From positions 1-49,247 of the forward strand of contig JAETON010000018.1 in NCBI GenBank assembly GCA_021771695.1: a stretch of DNA of 49,247 nt, read 5' to 3'. Below are positions 14,990 through 23,803 of this stretch, one piece after another. The number at the start of each line of letters is the position of its first letter. Position 1 is the first letter of the stretch. The notes beneath the pieces are model-generated. The model did not search any database. It had not been told where the DNA came from and worked only from the letters and a program-made list of their open reading frames with translations. This DNA is from Lachnospiraceae bacterium. GTDB lineage: Bacteria; Bacillota; Clostridia; Lachnospirales; Lachnospiraceae. Position numbers and translations under genes: made by a program.

Positions 14990-16579
14990 TTACTCTTCTA
15001 TATTTACATCCATATGGATACATTCCAAATCAATCATATCTTGATTCTGTTTTGACTCCATGATGCCGACTTCTAACGCAATCTCTCTGCCGGACTGTCT
15101 TTCTAGTTCCTGTTTCAATTGTTCAATTCTCTCTGGTTTTTCTAAAAAATATCCGCTTTCCACATTCATTTCTTTCGGAAACATAATCTTTAACGCATTT
15201 CCCTCATCGTTTACGGTAAGAGTTGCTTTTTGCAGAGAAAACTTCATCTGAGGGGATAAACTCCTTTTGACATCCCGCCAATGATTCACAATATCCATCA
15301 GCTCTTCTACTTTTGCTTTTGGAAACTTTTCTTCTAACTGTTTTTTGTCGTCTTTTTGTACTTTCTTTTCTTGTATTTCCTGCTTCTGTGACGGCACTGC
15401 CTGCACAGAAACACCGTTTTTTATCAGCTGATTCAGCTGATTTTCCAACTGGCGTATTCTTTCCAATAAACTGGTTTGATCTGCTTCCATCTGAGGTTTA
15501 CAAAGCTTCACCATCTCCACTTCCACCAAAACCCGCTTGGATGTAGCAAACCGCAGCTCATTTAATAATTCTGACAAAATCCGAATAAAACGAATTAACG
15601 TGTTTTCATCAACCGTTTCTGCTTTTTCTTGAAGAAGTTTTAACTGATCTGTAGATACTTCCAACGCCTCACTGGCTGCTGTTCCTTTCCCCACCAGCAA
15701 AAGATTCCGCAAATACCAAAGAAAGTCTGTAATAAACTGCGACCACTCCCGTCCTTGTCTCGTTACTTCCTCCAAGAGCCTCATAACTTTTGTGACATCC
15801 GAAGCTAAAATGTCATCCAGCAAATCACTGTATACCTGTATATCTACGGTTCCTAAAACCTCTAAAACGTTGTCATATGTCAGCTTTTTCCCAAGATAAA
15901 ATGCAATACACTGATCTAAAAGACTTAAAGCATCACGCATAGAACCATCTGCCATTCTTGCAATATATTCCAGTGCTTTTTCTTCAACCTCTACCTGTTC
16001 CTGACGCATCAAATCTGCAAGCTGTTTTTTAATGGTATCTGCCGTAATTCGGTGAAAATCATACCGCTGGCATCTGGACAAAATCGTAATTGGAATTTTA
16101 TGAACTTCCGTTGTCGCCAAAATAAAAATAACATACTCCGGCGGTTCCTCCAATGTTTTTAGCAAAGCATTGAATGCCCCTATGGAAAGCATATGCACTT
16201 CATCGATAATATAAACTTTGTATTTTCCAGAAGCCGGAGAATACTGTACCTGTTCTTTAATTTCTCTAATATTATCAACGCCGTTATTTGATGCTGCATC
16301 AATTTCCATGACATTCATAGAACTTCCATCGATAATTCCCTGACAAGTACTGCACTGATTGCACGGCTCTCCGTCTGCCGGATTCTCACAATTCACTGCC
16401 TTAGCAAGAATCTTTGCTACGGTTGTCTTCCCAGTACCTCTCGTACCGCAGAACAAATAGGCGTGTCCGATTCTTCCTGTCTTTATTTGATTTTTCAACG
16501 TGGTCACAATATGATCCTGACCTTTTACTTCAGCAAAAGTCGTCGGCCGGAACTTTCGGTATAACGCCATATATGACAT
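14990..16579 (-). CDS. dnaX: DNA polymerase III subunit gamma/tau
   Basis: A 529-residue clamp-loader ATPase. The start MSYMALYRKFRP at 16579 follows GGGAGC; the frame extends 17 codons further upstream without a convincing site. Walker A lies near residues 44-52 (FCGTRGTGKTT), the four zinc cysteines are in CENPADGEPCNQCSTC, DEVHMLS is the Walker B region and the ATTEVHKIP sensor follows. The C-terminal tail after residue 380 is Lys/Gln/Glu-rich, as in tau. I saw no signal recognition particle RNA upstream, where some Firmicutes carry one. Confidence 0.97.
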   Translation of the reverse strand: MSYMALYRKFRPTTFAEVKGQDHIVTTLKNQIKTGRIGHAYLFCGTRGTGKTTVAKILAKAVNCENPADGEPCNQCSTCQGIIDGSSMNVMEIDAASNNGVDNIREIKEQVQYSPASGKYKVYIIDEVHMLSIGAFNALLKTLEEPPEYVIFILATTEVHKIPITILSRCQRYDFHRITADTIKKQLADLMRQEQVEVEEKALEYIARMADGSMRDALSLLDQCIAFYLGKKLTYDNVLEVLGTVDIQVYSDLLDDILASDVTKVMRLLEEVTRQGREWSQFITDFLWYLRNLLLVGKGTAASEALEVSTDQLKLLQEKAETVDENTLIRFIRILSELLNELRFATSKRVLVEVEMVKLCKPQMEADQTSLLERIRQLENQLNQLIKNGVSVQAVPSQKQEIQEKKVQKDDKKQLEEKFPKAKVEELMDIVNHWRDVKRSLSPQMKFSLQKATLTVNDEGNALKIMFPKEMNVESGYFLEKPERIEQLKQELERQSGREIALEVGIMESKQNQDMIDLECIHMDVNIEE

Positions 16580-16743
16580 GGAGCCTGCTCCCTTCTTCCT
16601 ATATTTCACTTCTGAAATATTGTAACACAATCAAAGGTATTGGAAAAGGGCAAAAAACATCGAACTTTTTCCTATGGTTTTCATTGCAGTCTTTATAAAA
16701 AGTCCTCATAATAAAAATCAGAAAAAAGACAGGAGAAAAAACG

Positions 16744-17433
16744 ATGAATAAATCATATGATCTAACTGCATTTTCACACGAGATAAATAATTCTCTGACT
16801 TTAATTTACAGTCAGCTTCAATATATAGAAGAAACAAAAGATATTCTTTTACAAGATGAAAACTGGTGCAGAATGAAAAAAGATTTTTCTTCTTTATTTG
16901 ATTTCATAAGACAAACTTTATCCCCATCCACTGCAACATCCGCTGCACTTGAACCACAGGACTTAATTTCAATTTTTGAAGAAATCCGTTCATCATGGTC
17001 TCACCAGTTTAACGATAAGCATATTCAATTTTTCATTCAAGCAGAACCAAAAGAATCTTACTATGTATATGGTTCCAAACCCAAACTTCTTCAAATGTTC
17101 CACAATTTAATTTCCAATGCTGTCAAAGCCATTGAACGAAGAAATGATACTGGAAAATCTCCCAGTATTACTGTCCATCTAAGCAAAGAGCAGGGGCATA
17201 TTGTTTTAAACCTATCGGATACCGGAATCGGGATGACAAAAGAACAGCAGCAAAGAGCCTTTTACCGTGGTGTTTCTTTTATTCCTGCCGGAAATGGTAT
17301 TGGGTTGTCCGTTGTTCATGAAATTGCAGATGAACTTCAAATCAAAATTCATATGGATTCTGCCATAAATCAAGGAACTACGTTTACTCTGATTTTCCCT
17401 GCCAGAGAATATACAGAATCAATGCCAGTATAA
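16744..17433 (+). CDS. Small soluble sensor histidine kinase (HATPase_c)
   Basis: A 229-residue histidine kinase without membrane segments or sensor domain. The phosphoacceptor box is FSHEINNSLTLI (His12), the N box HNLISNAVKA (Asn about 125), the G1 box DTGIGM (159-164) and the G2 box GNGIGLSVVH (183-192). It starts almost at its H box, so it must sense through a partner or act as a phosphotransfer protein; the layout recalls Spo0B-like or orphan kinases. No response regulator lies nearby. An AGGAG site precedes the ATG. Its last 50 bases overlap the end of the convergent rhomboid gene. Confidence 0.85.
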   Translation: MNKSYDLTAFSHEINNSLTLIYSQLQYIEETKDILLQDENWCRMKKDFSSLFDFIRQTLSPSTATSAALEPQDLISIFEEIRSSWSHQFNDKHIQFFIQAEPKESYYVYGSKPKLLQMFHNLISNAVKAIERRNDTGKSPSITVHLSKEQGHIVLNLSDTGIGMTKEQQQRAFYRGVSFIPAGNGIGLSVVHEIADELQIKIHMDSAINQGTTFTLIFPAREYTESMPV

Positions 17434-18310
17434 ATCCGCCGATACATCCCCCAATATGGGCAGCGTTATCAGTTCCGCTGCTTTGGAATCCATGATAAAT
17501 GGAGCCTGCAATCATTAGGAAAATACCGCTTCCATTGAAATCACCCATTTGCTTTCTGCAAAACAAAAAAATTGCTGCCAATGCGCCGGTAATCCCAAAA
17601 ATTGCTCCGGATGCTCCCGCAGAAAGCACATCTTCCCCAATGGATGCATAGTAGAATACAGATACAATACTGCCAATCAATCCAGAGCCTGTATAAAGAA
17701 CCAAATATCTGAAACTTCCTATGATTTTTTCTAAACTAGAACCTAAAATACAAAAAACTACCATGTTATTAAAGAAATGATCCCACCCATAATGAAGATA
17801 ATTAGAAGTCAATAATCTATAAAACTGATGCTGTTCCAGCACCATATATGGACTGCAGGCTCCAACGTCATAAATCCTTTCGCCATAGATTTCTGAAACG
17901 GCAAAAAGAATCAAATTGACTGCAGTTATTACTGCGGTCATTTTATATTTTCCAAAAGATTTTTTTACAGGATAACTATTTTTTACTGTATCATTTGCTG
18001 CATTCACAATCATAGAAACCGGTTCATACAATTCTTCAAATTCATTTTCCCAATCTGCAAATGTTACCGTTCCTTCTTCTGACAATACAATGGCAAGCAC
18101 TGGCATTCCCTGCCCAAATATATTTTTCACCTGCATGATCATCTGGGAAATATTTTCTTCTGAAAGCAGACTGCCGTCTGGATTCCGGTCATAAATAATA
18201 AAAACTCCCTTTTTCCCTTCTTTTACATTTTTCATATAATAAGGCCCAATGGGTGTCGTCATTTTTGTATATCCATGAATCTGCAGCAATTCTATAAGTT
18301 TCTGATACAT
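17384..18310 (-). CDS. Rhomboid family intramembrane serine protease
   Basis: A 308-residue membrane protease. About 120 N-terminal residues form a soluble domain, then six or more helices follow. The catalytic Ser is in GASGAIFG (about Ser234), the catalytic His in DNAAHIGG (about His285), and an HFFNNM segment on helix 2 matches the HxxxN-type feature. Rhomboids cut single-pass membrane proteins within or beside the bilayer. It follows the FHA gene by 17 bases at the end of the Tad cluster, so a pilus or TadE-like substrate is possible but unproven. Its 3' end overlaps the kinase gene on the other strand. Confidence 0.92.
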   Translation of the reverse strand: MYQKLIELLQIHGYTKMTTPIGPYYMKNVKEGKKGVFIIYDRNPDGSLLSEENISQMIMQVKNIFGQGMPVLAIVLSEEGTVTFADWENEFEELYEPVSMIVNAANDTVKNSYPVKKSFGKYKMTAVITAVNLILFAVSEIYGERIYDVGACSPYMVLEQHQFYRLLTSNYLHYGWDHFFNNMVVFCILGSSLEKIIGSFRYLVLYTGSGLIGSIVSVFYYASIGEDVLSAGASGAIFGITGALAAIFLFCRKQMGDFNGSGIFLMIAGSIYHGFQSSGTDNAAHIGGCIGGFILALILYILWQGKSE

Positions 18311-18327
18311 AAGTTTCCTCCAGTTTT

Positions 18328-19503
18328 TTAGATAGTATATCTCATGTCCGCAAGAAACTCAAACTCTTCCAATCCTATTTTTAAAACATCTCCTGATTCT
18401 AAACTTTCTTTTTTAATTCTTCTCCCATTGAGTATTGTTCCATTGGTTGAATTTAAATCCTCTGCTGTTAATTCTCCATTTTCCAGAAAAATTTTTACAT
18501 GCCTCCTGCTGACTCCTATTTCTGGTAACTGATAATCCGTCCCCTCATTAGAACTGCCAATAATAAATCCATCATGTTCAATTATAATGTCTTTTCTCCC
18601 TTCTTTTTTGGATATAAATTTTCCCAAAGGCTGCTCCATCAAGCATACTGTCTTTTGTTCATCCATAGATAAATATTCCGTTTTCATTTCCTCTGTTTCT
18701 ATAGGTACTTCTATAGAACCTTGTTTCCAAAATTTCCACATCTGCCAGACATCTGCTGCGAAACCGCCAGCGAATACCAAAAAGCCAAGGACAAATTGGT
18801 AATAGAATCCATAAATAAAGATTTTTACCGCAAAAAAAGCAGATGCACCCAGCAAAAAAAATGAAAATACCATAAAAAATATTGCTATAGGAGATATCTT
18901 TTTCTCTGACAAAGTTTCTTCGTCTAATTCATTTATTTCTTTTTCCGGCGGACTTTCTACTTCTTCTTTCGGAATCATCTGAGGTGTTGGTTTTAAATAT
19001 TCTTTAATTTGAAGAATACTTGGCTTTTCTTTTACAAGATAACTGTGAAACTCATAATAAAATTTTGCTTTTTTCTTATTTTCATAGGATATATGTTCCA
19101 TACTTTCTTCTAATAATTCTCGAATCTGTTCAAAAATATTTTTCTCATAATCCGGCAGATAGCATAAAACAGGCTTCCTCTGCTGGTCTATAAACACCAA
19201 TTTTTCATCAATTTTCAAATGATCTAAATTCAATAAATACTCTTCGGCCTCTTCTAGTACCGTAAAAAAATCAAAAAAAAATTCTTGTAAATTCATCTCA
19301 TTTCTTTTTTCAATCCACGGGGTATAAATTCCCGTTTCAAAATAATAATATTCTGTTTCATCTTCCAGCCGAAGTTCACATGGCAGCAGACATTCCATAA
19401 TATGATGCAGCAAAATATCTTTTTCATATGTAATCTTTCTCTTCTTTTCTACCACATAATAATTAGAAAACCCCTCTCTAATCCATTGTTCCTTCAATGA
19501 CAC
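18328..19503 (-). CDS. Membrane protein with DUF6382-like N-terminal domain and C-terminal FHA domain
   Basis: About 391 residues. The N-terminal 200 residues resemble the DUF6382 domain found in Tad-linked FHA proteins. Two hydrophobic helices lie near the middle (IAIFFMVFSFFLLGA and FVLGFLVFAGGFAA). The C terminus is an FHA domain: IIGSSNEGTDYQL, VSRRHVKI and DLNSTNGTILNGRRI, with the Arg, Ser-Arg-Arg-His and Asn residues that bind phosphothreonine. I take the GTG at 19503, inside the tadE end and just after AAGGAGG; TTG at 19497 is an alternative and the frame stays open further upstream. No Ser/Thr kinase gene is in the window, so the phosphorylated partner is unknown. Confidence 0.82.
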   Translation of the reverse strand: MSLKEQWIREGFSNYYVVEKKRKITYEKDILLHHIMECLLPCELRLEDETEYYYFETGIYTPWIEKRNEMNLQEFFFDFFTVLEEAEEYLLNLDHLKIDEKLVFIDQQRKPVLCYLPDYEKNIFEQIRELLEESMEHISYENKKKAKFYYEFHSYLVKEKPSILQIKEYLKPTPQMIPKEEVESPPEKEINELDEETLSEKKISPIAIFFMVFSFFLLGASAFFAVKIFIYGFYYQFVLGFLVFAGGFAADVWQMWKFWKQGSIEVPIETEEMKTEYLSMDEQKTVCLMEQPLGKFISKKEGRKDIIIEHDGFIIGSSNEGTDYQLPEIGVSRRHVKIFLENGELTAEDLNSTNGTILNGRRIKKESLESGDVLKIGLEEFEFLADMRYTI

Positions 19504-20002
19504 TCCACCTCCTTGCTTTTTCGATTTCTGATAAATATGATATCTGACACTGCCCTTGATATTCAAAAAAACGGATCCCAAAGAATCGGATTCCTTCCAT
19601 TCCCGGTATTGTGATCTTCATTTTTACCTTTGTTTTGATTTGATCTGCAGATACTTTTACAGAAATACTCTGTATCTTTCCTAAAAAAAGATGTGTATTC
19701 AATTCCTTTTGAAGCTGTTTTTTTACTTTCGCTGCTGCCTGCTTTTTCCCCGGATACATATTTTTATAAAGATTTCTTTGATTTAAAGCTCCATATGACA
19801 TTTCACCATTTTCATAACTGCCGTTAGTAATCACAATATCTGCCGCCTTCCATCCGGCGTCTTCCATCGCTCCCTGCACTATTCCGCAATTCATAAAATA
19901 AACTGCATATTCCAAGAACAATAAAAGAATCAAAAAAGCAATCGGAAACAGCAAACTGGCTTCTACTGTGATATATCCGCCTTCTTCCCGCATCTTTGAC
20001 AT
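19478..20002 (-). CDS. TadE-like pilus minor subunit
   Basis: A 174-residue TadE-type protein. The N terminus REEGGYITVEASLLFPIAFLILLLFLEYAVYF has a short charged leader, a Glu five residues after the likely prepilin cleavage point and one long hydrophobic helix. This is the class III signal cut by TadV-type peptidase. The rest is an extracytoplasmic Lys-rich domain with no motif I recognise. The start has an AAGGAGTG site. It overlaps the genes on either side, which suggests coupled translation. Confidence 0.85.
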   Translation of the reverse strand: MSKMREEGGYITVEASLLFPIAFLILLLFLEYAVYFMNCGIVQGAMEDAGWKAADIVITNGSYENGEMSYGALNQRNLYKNMYPGKKQAAAKVKKQLQKELNTHLFLGKIQSISVKVSADQIKTKVKMKITIPGMEGIRFFGIRFFEYQGQCQISYLSEIEKARRWSVIEGTMD

Positions 20003-20829
20003 GGTTTCACTCCTTTCAATGTACTTTTATCTACCTGTTTTACCGTTCTTTTCAACCCGCTGCATGTAAGATCTGTATGATATGCATCTCCTTCTTTCGC
20101 AATATAAAGACAGAAAATATCTCCTTGATGGTATTTGGTACATTTTTCACATTCCTGATAGGATGTTTCCCCTTGCAGATATTTTTCTACATGTTCATCG
20201 ACAGAAATATCCAACGCCAGATGCGTACAATTTAAATCCGTATGATACACGCTTTCATGGGGTGTAATGTAAACAATTCCTTCATTTCTTTCATCTCCAT
20301 CGGGTACATATCCGGTCATTGCCTTCTGCCGGATTTTTTGAGTAAAGGTTCCTGTAAATCCAGAAAGAAACGGCATTCGCTTCTGTATACAATATCTTGC
20401 TGTTAGTACATATTCTCCTTTAGAATTCAGTGCTGTTGCACCAGTAATCAAAATACCTGCACTGCCTCCCGCCAAAGATGATTTATCCAAAAATTTTTTA
20501 TTTACAGAAGCTAAAAAAACTGCTTTTGCCGTTCCATTTTCTACAATATTTTCTGTTTTTTTCTTTTTGGAAATTACATACTCATTGGCTGCCTTCTGAC
20601 ATGCAGCTTCTTCTAACCCATGTCCAACCTGCCCATGAATCATCAGTATTTCACCAGCAGAAACCAGCATTAACAGGGCAATCAAAAACAATGGAAGAAC
20701 TAAACTCGCCTCTAAAGTCATCGCACCTTTTTCCGAGGCAGAAAAAGATGTCCTCTTGGATTTTTTCGTTTCAATATGATTATCATTTTGGTTCGTCTTT
20801 TTAGAGAATTGTTTTTGACAAGAGAACAT
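19963..20829 (-). CDS. TadE/pseudopilin-like protein with two C-terminal Cys/His modules
   Basis: A 288-residue protein; start at 20829 after GGAGGTG. A 30-residue Lys-rich leader precedes a pilin-like segment KGAMTLEASLVLPLFLIALL, again with Glu five after the cut. The extracytoplasmic C-terminal third holds two repeats of the pattern YHTDLxCxxL ... CxxC (first about 193-234, second about 246-283, ending CQRC). The pattern resembles the zinc-binding Ada-type module (YHxxxCxxL...PCxxC). Metal binding is inference. It lies 19 bases after the DUF5702 gene and overlaps the TadE gene by 40 bases. Confidence 0.78.
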   Translation of the reverse strand: MFSCQKQFSKKTNQNDNHIETKKSKRTSFSASEKGAMTLEASLVLPLFLIALLMLVSAGEILMIHGQVGHGLEEAACQKAANEYVISKKKKTENIVENGTAKAVFLASVNKKFLDKSSLAGGSAGILITGATALNSKGEYVLTARYCIQKRMPFLSGFTGTFTQKIRQKAMTGYVPDGDERNEGIVYITPHESVYHTDLNCTHLALDISVDEHVEKYLQGETSYQECEKCTKYHQGDIFCLYIAKEGDAYHTDLTCSGLKRTVKQVDKSTLKGVKPCQRCGKKADISQ

Positions 20830-20848
20830 CTCTTTCCACCTCCATTTT

Positions 20849-22294
20849 TTAATAAGATACACTTCGTTGAAATTTCCATTGGCTGTAAGAAGGAAATGGC
20901 AGGGATATTCCCCCAAAAGCCAGCCTCTTTAAGCGAATATTTAATGTAATACCATATGCAGATACACATTGATTTAACTGGAAGTCCGGCACTTTTTTTT
21001 GAATATTCTGTTCTATGACATCCATCATCCGCATATATTTTTCTTTTTTATCTTTCTGTAACGTTAAAAGAATTCCTAAATAATCTTCATAAGAAAGTCC
21101 TTTTTCTACCGGCTTTTTCGTACCGTTTAAAGATGCCAGTCCAGAAAATGACAGCTGCCAATTTGATGAATTCTTCATAATAGGAACTTGATTTCCATCT
21201 GCCAGATTTCGTACATCAATGACAGATTCTCCATAAGCAAGTGCCAGCAGTAAAAGATGTTTTGCTGCCGCAATCAACGGAGGAATTCCTGTAATACCAA
21301 GAATCGATGCCGCCAAAACTGCCGCTTCCTTTTCTTTTCCTACATCTGTATATACATAGGCTGCATTGGTTAAAAATCTTAATGAAATCATCTTCCAAAA
21401 TACACTTCCCAGATTTTCCTTTTCTGAATCTTTTCCTGCAATTAGATACTCTATTTCATATTGCTGTCCTTCTTTCTTTTCTTTTGATGTAAGACAGTGA
21501 AAATATTTCAAACTATAAAGAATTGCCGGGAGTTCCGATGTGAATCCTGCTTTCGATGAAATATTTTTCACTTCATCCAACTGTTTCCTGGCATCTTTTT
21601 TCTTCATAAATTCCCACGCTTTTTGTGTTGCATCATCTTTTGTTCCATAAATTACAGACACTGCCGAAGACGACACTTTTTTCTCTCCCATAATCAAAGA
21701 AACTGAACCTTCTCTCAATATTTTTGCCAGTCCTTTCCGCGGGTCCTTTTTCTTTTGTATCGGTTTCTTTGTATCATCATTCTCTTTTTGTTCCTTTGCC
21801 TCTTGTTCTTCCTTCTCCATTTTTTCTTGAATTTTAGGAATCTCATTTCCAGCTTCTTTGGTAGTGTTCCACTTCTTTTTCCATAATTCCAGCACATCGG
21901 CACCCATCTCGTATTTCATAAGTTCACGAATCTGATATTTCAATACCTCCCCTTCTTGATCTGTCAAAAAAACTTTTTTGCTGACTGAGGCACTTCCTAT
22001 TTGAAAATTAAAAGAATCCCTGCTTTCTTCCAAACTCTCTTTCACTTTCTTTGAAAAATCTTTCGTCATCTTTTTTTCATATCTCGGGTCCATGGCAAAT
22101 AGATGATACATTTCTTCCAATTCTTTCTGGTAATTTCCATGGGTGTGGGAAAGCCCCGCCATACAGGCACCCATGGCTTTCCCCTTTCCAACATATAAAT
22201 AAATTCCTTCTACACAAACACTGATTACCAAAAGAAACACTAGAAACAACATCGCCAAAAAAGCTGTCATGCTTCCTCTCTCATCCCGTATCAT
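20849..22294 (-). CDS. Tad-locus DUF5702-type secreted or membrane protein
   Basis: A 481-residue protein starting RDERGSMTAFLAMLFLVFLLVISVCVEGIYLYV, a pilin-like leader and helix of the TadG/DUF5702 kind. A long Lys/Glu-rich coiled region (about 130-185) follows, then an alanine-rich hydrophobic stretch (about 320-350) with LGITGIPPLIAAAKHLLLLALAYGES. Family members sit in clostridial Tad loci; a specific function is not known. Its ATG overlaps the Flp pilin stop (ATGA), so the two are translationally coupled. Confidence 0.78.
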   Translation of the reverse strand: MIRDERGSMTAFLAMLFLVFLLVISVCVEGIYLYVGKGKAMGACMAGLSHTHGNYQKELEEMYHLFAMDPRYEKKMTKDFSKKVKESLEESRDSFNFQIGSASVSKKVFLTDQEGEVLKYQIRELMKYEMGADVLELWKKKWNTTKEAGNEIPKIQEKMEKEEQEAKEQKENDDTKKPIQKKKDPRKGLAKILREGSVSLIMGEKKVSSSAVSVIYGTKDDATQKAWEFMKKKDARKQLDEVKNISSKAGFTSELPAILYSLKYFHCLTSKEKKEGQQYEIEYLIAGKDSEKENLGSVFWKMISLRFLTNAAYVYTDVGKEKEAAVLAASILGITGIPPLIAAAKHLLLLALAYGESVIDVRNLADGNQVPIMKNSSNWQLSFSGLASLNGTKKPVEKGLSYEDYLGILLTLQKDKKEKYMRMMDVIEQNIQKKVPDFQLNQCVSAYGITLNIRLKRLAFGGISLPFPSYSQWKFQRSVSY

Positions 22295-22452
22295 TTGACT
22301 TGTCCTGTTTTTGATGTAATCGTTTTGAAAATATTATTCACTACTGTTTTGATCTGCGTTTGAAAAATAATAACCAAACCAATTAAAACGACAATAATTA
22401 AAATTACTTCTACTACACCCATTCCTGATTCGTCTTTTAAAAATTTTCTCAT
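22291..22452 (-). CDS. Flp-type (class IVb) pilin
   Basis: A 53-residue pilin. The leader is MRKFLKDESG, then MGVVEVILIIVVLIG: cleavage after Gly10 would leave a mature pilin with Glu5 and one hydrophobic helix, and the tail is short and polar (QTQIKTVVNNIFKTIT...). This is the Flp/Flp1 family layout. It has an AAGGAGG site seven bases from the ATG and lies between tadC and the DUF5702 gene. It is the likely major subunit of the pilus built by this locus. Confidence 0.9.
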   Translation of the reverse strand: MRKFLKDESGMGVVEVILIIVVLIGLVIIFQTQIKTVVNNIFKTITSKTGQVK

Positions 22453-22465
22453 AAACCTTTCCTCC

Positions 22466-23803
22466 TTATGAAAATGTGGACAATGCCGGAAACATCAACA
22501 ATCCTAAAATTACCACCAGCATTACAATCATTGGTGCCAATAATTTTGTACTTGCTTCCTCCCCTTGTCGTTTTGCCAATTCTTTTCTTTGAAAAAAAGC
22601 CGCTTCTTCTTCCTCTTTTAACTGTGAAAACAGTTCTTTTGATCCTCTGGTAATACTTTGTATTAATAAAGTGGATAATTTACGATAAGAAGATAATTGA
22701 AGTCTTCTTCCCAGATTTTTAAATACTTCTGTCTGCGGCACTCCAAAATCCATCTGCCGGCAGGCAGTTCCAATTTGCTCATACACAAACATTTCTTCTG
22801 ATTTTCCTGCTTCTTTTTTCTTTTCATACTCCTGAAATACTGTATGAAATACCAAGGGTACGCTCATTCCTGTTTCCAAATATAAAACCAGCCGATGAAT
22901 AATCGCTGGATATTCTTTCTTCGATACCAGCTCTGCCTGTTGTTTCTTCTGCTTATATTTTTGTTTTTCCCGATACCAAAGAAGTACGATACAAAAAATC
23001 CCTATACAAGCAATTGACGGTATTTGACTGTTTTCACCATCTTTCGATATTGTTCCTCCTTTCAAACTTTTCGGCAGCCGAAATGTTTCTCTTTCAATAT
23101 GCTCTTGCTCTATTTGACGGATTTTCTCTATCACTTTCTCTTTTTTGGTCTTCTTTTTCCCAGAAGTTCCCGGCACAACACACACTGGAAATTTTGCAAT
23201 CCGCCTTTGCTCCTGACAGGTCAATACGGCAGACAGCCACACAATCACTGGTTCTTTCACATTTTTTGAAAAAACATTTCCTTCCTCATCAATCAATGTT
23301 AAGTCACTGCTTCCCCACTGCACTTCAATGTTCTCACCATCAATTTTTTCCGGCATAAACAAAGCTTTCTTTACATTACTGATTGAAGTATTCTCTCCTT
23401 TTAAATGCTTTGCCAAATACACTTCACCTTTCTTTAATACCTGTGGAACTTCTTTTTTTAAATACCCTTTTGGCTGTACGGAAAGACTGTAATTTACATC
23501 TCCCTCTCCTGTCTTGATTTTTAATGACTCTTCTTTTACCTCCCCTCCTCTTTCATTTCTTGTAATTACAATCTGCCGGTCACGGCACATCCACGAAATC
23601 ATAAGTGCGGCCATCAAAAGAAAAAATACAGCACTCCCAACACAGACAATCTTTAGCTGCCGGCACAAAGATTCTTCTACTTTCTGCTTAATCTCTTTTT
23701 TACTTCCAGTAACATAACTTTCGATTTCTGCTCGTCTTTCTTTCCATATATGTTCCGGCAGCTTCTTTGCCAGTTTCCGCATCCATTTATATTTCAATTG
23801 CAA
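22466..23803 (-). CDS. TadC-like platform protein with a large extracytoplasmic insert
   Basis: A 445-residue type II secretion F-domain protein. TM1 is at about 50-72 and TM2 at about 268-285. The cytoplasmic T2SF part follows (YPAIIHRLVLYLETGMSV ... QMDFGVPQTEVFKNLGRRL), then a C-terminal helix (LLAPMIVMLVVILGLLMFPAL). Between TM1 and TM2 lie about 190 residues predicted outside the cell. They include IEVQWGSSDLTLIDEEGNV followed by a beta-like segment, resembling an atrophied bacterial Ig domain. Ordinary TadC proteins have only a short loop there. The start overlaps tadB by 17 bases. Confidence 0.82.
   Translation of the reverse strand: MQLKYKWMRKLAKKLPEHIWKERRAEIESYVTGSKKEIKQKVEESLCRQLKIVCVGSAVFFLLMAALMISWMCRDRQIVITRNERGGEVKEESLKIKTGEGDVNYSLSVQPKGYLKKEVPQVLKKGEVYLAKHLKGENTSISNVKKALFMPEKIDGENIEVQWGSSDLTLIDEEGNVFSKNVKEPVIVWLSAVLTCQEQRRIAKFPVCVVPGTSGKKKTKKEKVIEKIRQIEQEHIERETFRLPKSLKGGTISKDGENSQIPSIACIGIFCIVLLWYREKQKYKQKKQQAELVSKKEYPAIIHRLVLYLETGMSVPLVFHTVFQEYEKKKEAGKSEEMFVYEQIGTACRQMDFGVPQTEVFKNLGRRLQLSSYRKLSTLLIQSITRGSKELFSQLKEEEEAAFFQRKELAKRQGEEASTKLLAPMIVMLVVILGLLMFPALSTFS

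Noticed and set aside
14990-15450. Programmed frameshift in dnaX at A-rich codons of the tau tail
   Set aside because: A-runs occur, but I saw no clear slippery heptamer with a stem-loop, and the full tau frame is intact.
16580-16743. Signal recognition particle RNA or a tRNA upstream of dnaX, as in some Firmicutes
   Set aside because: I found no GC-rich conserved SRP loop and no tRNA cloverleaf on either strand.
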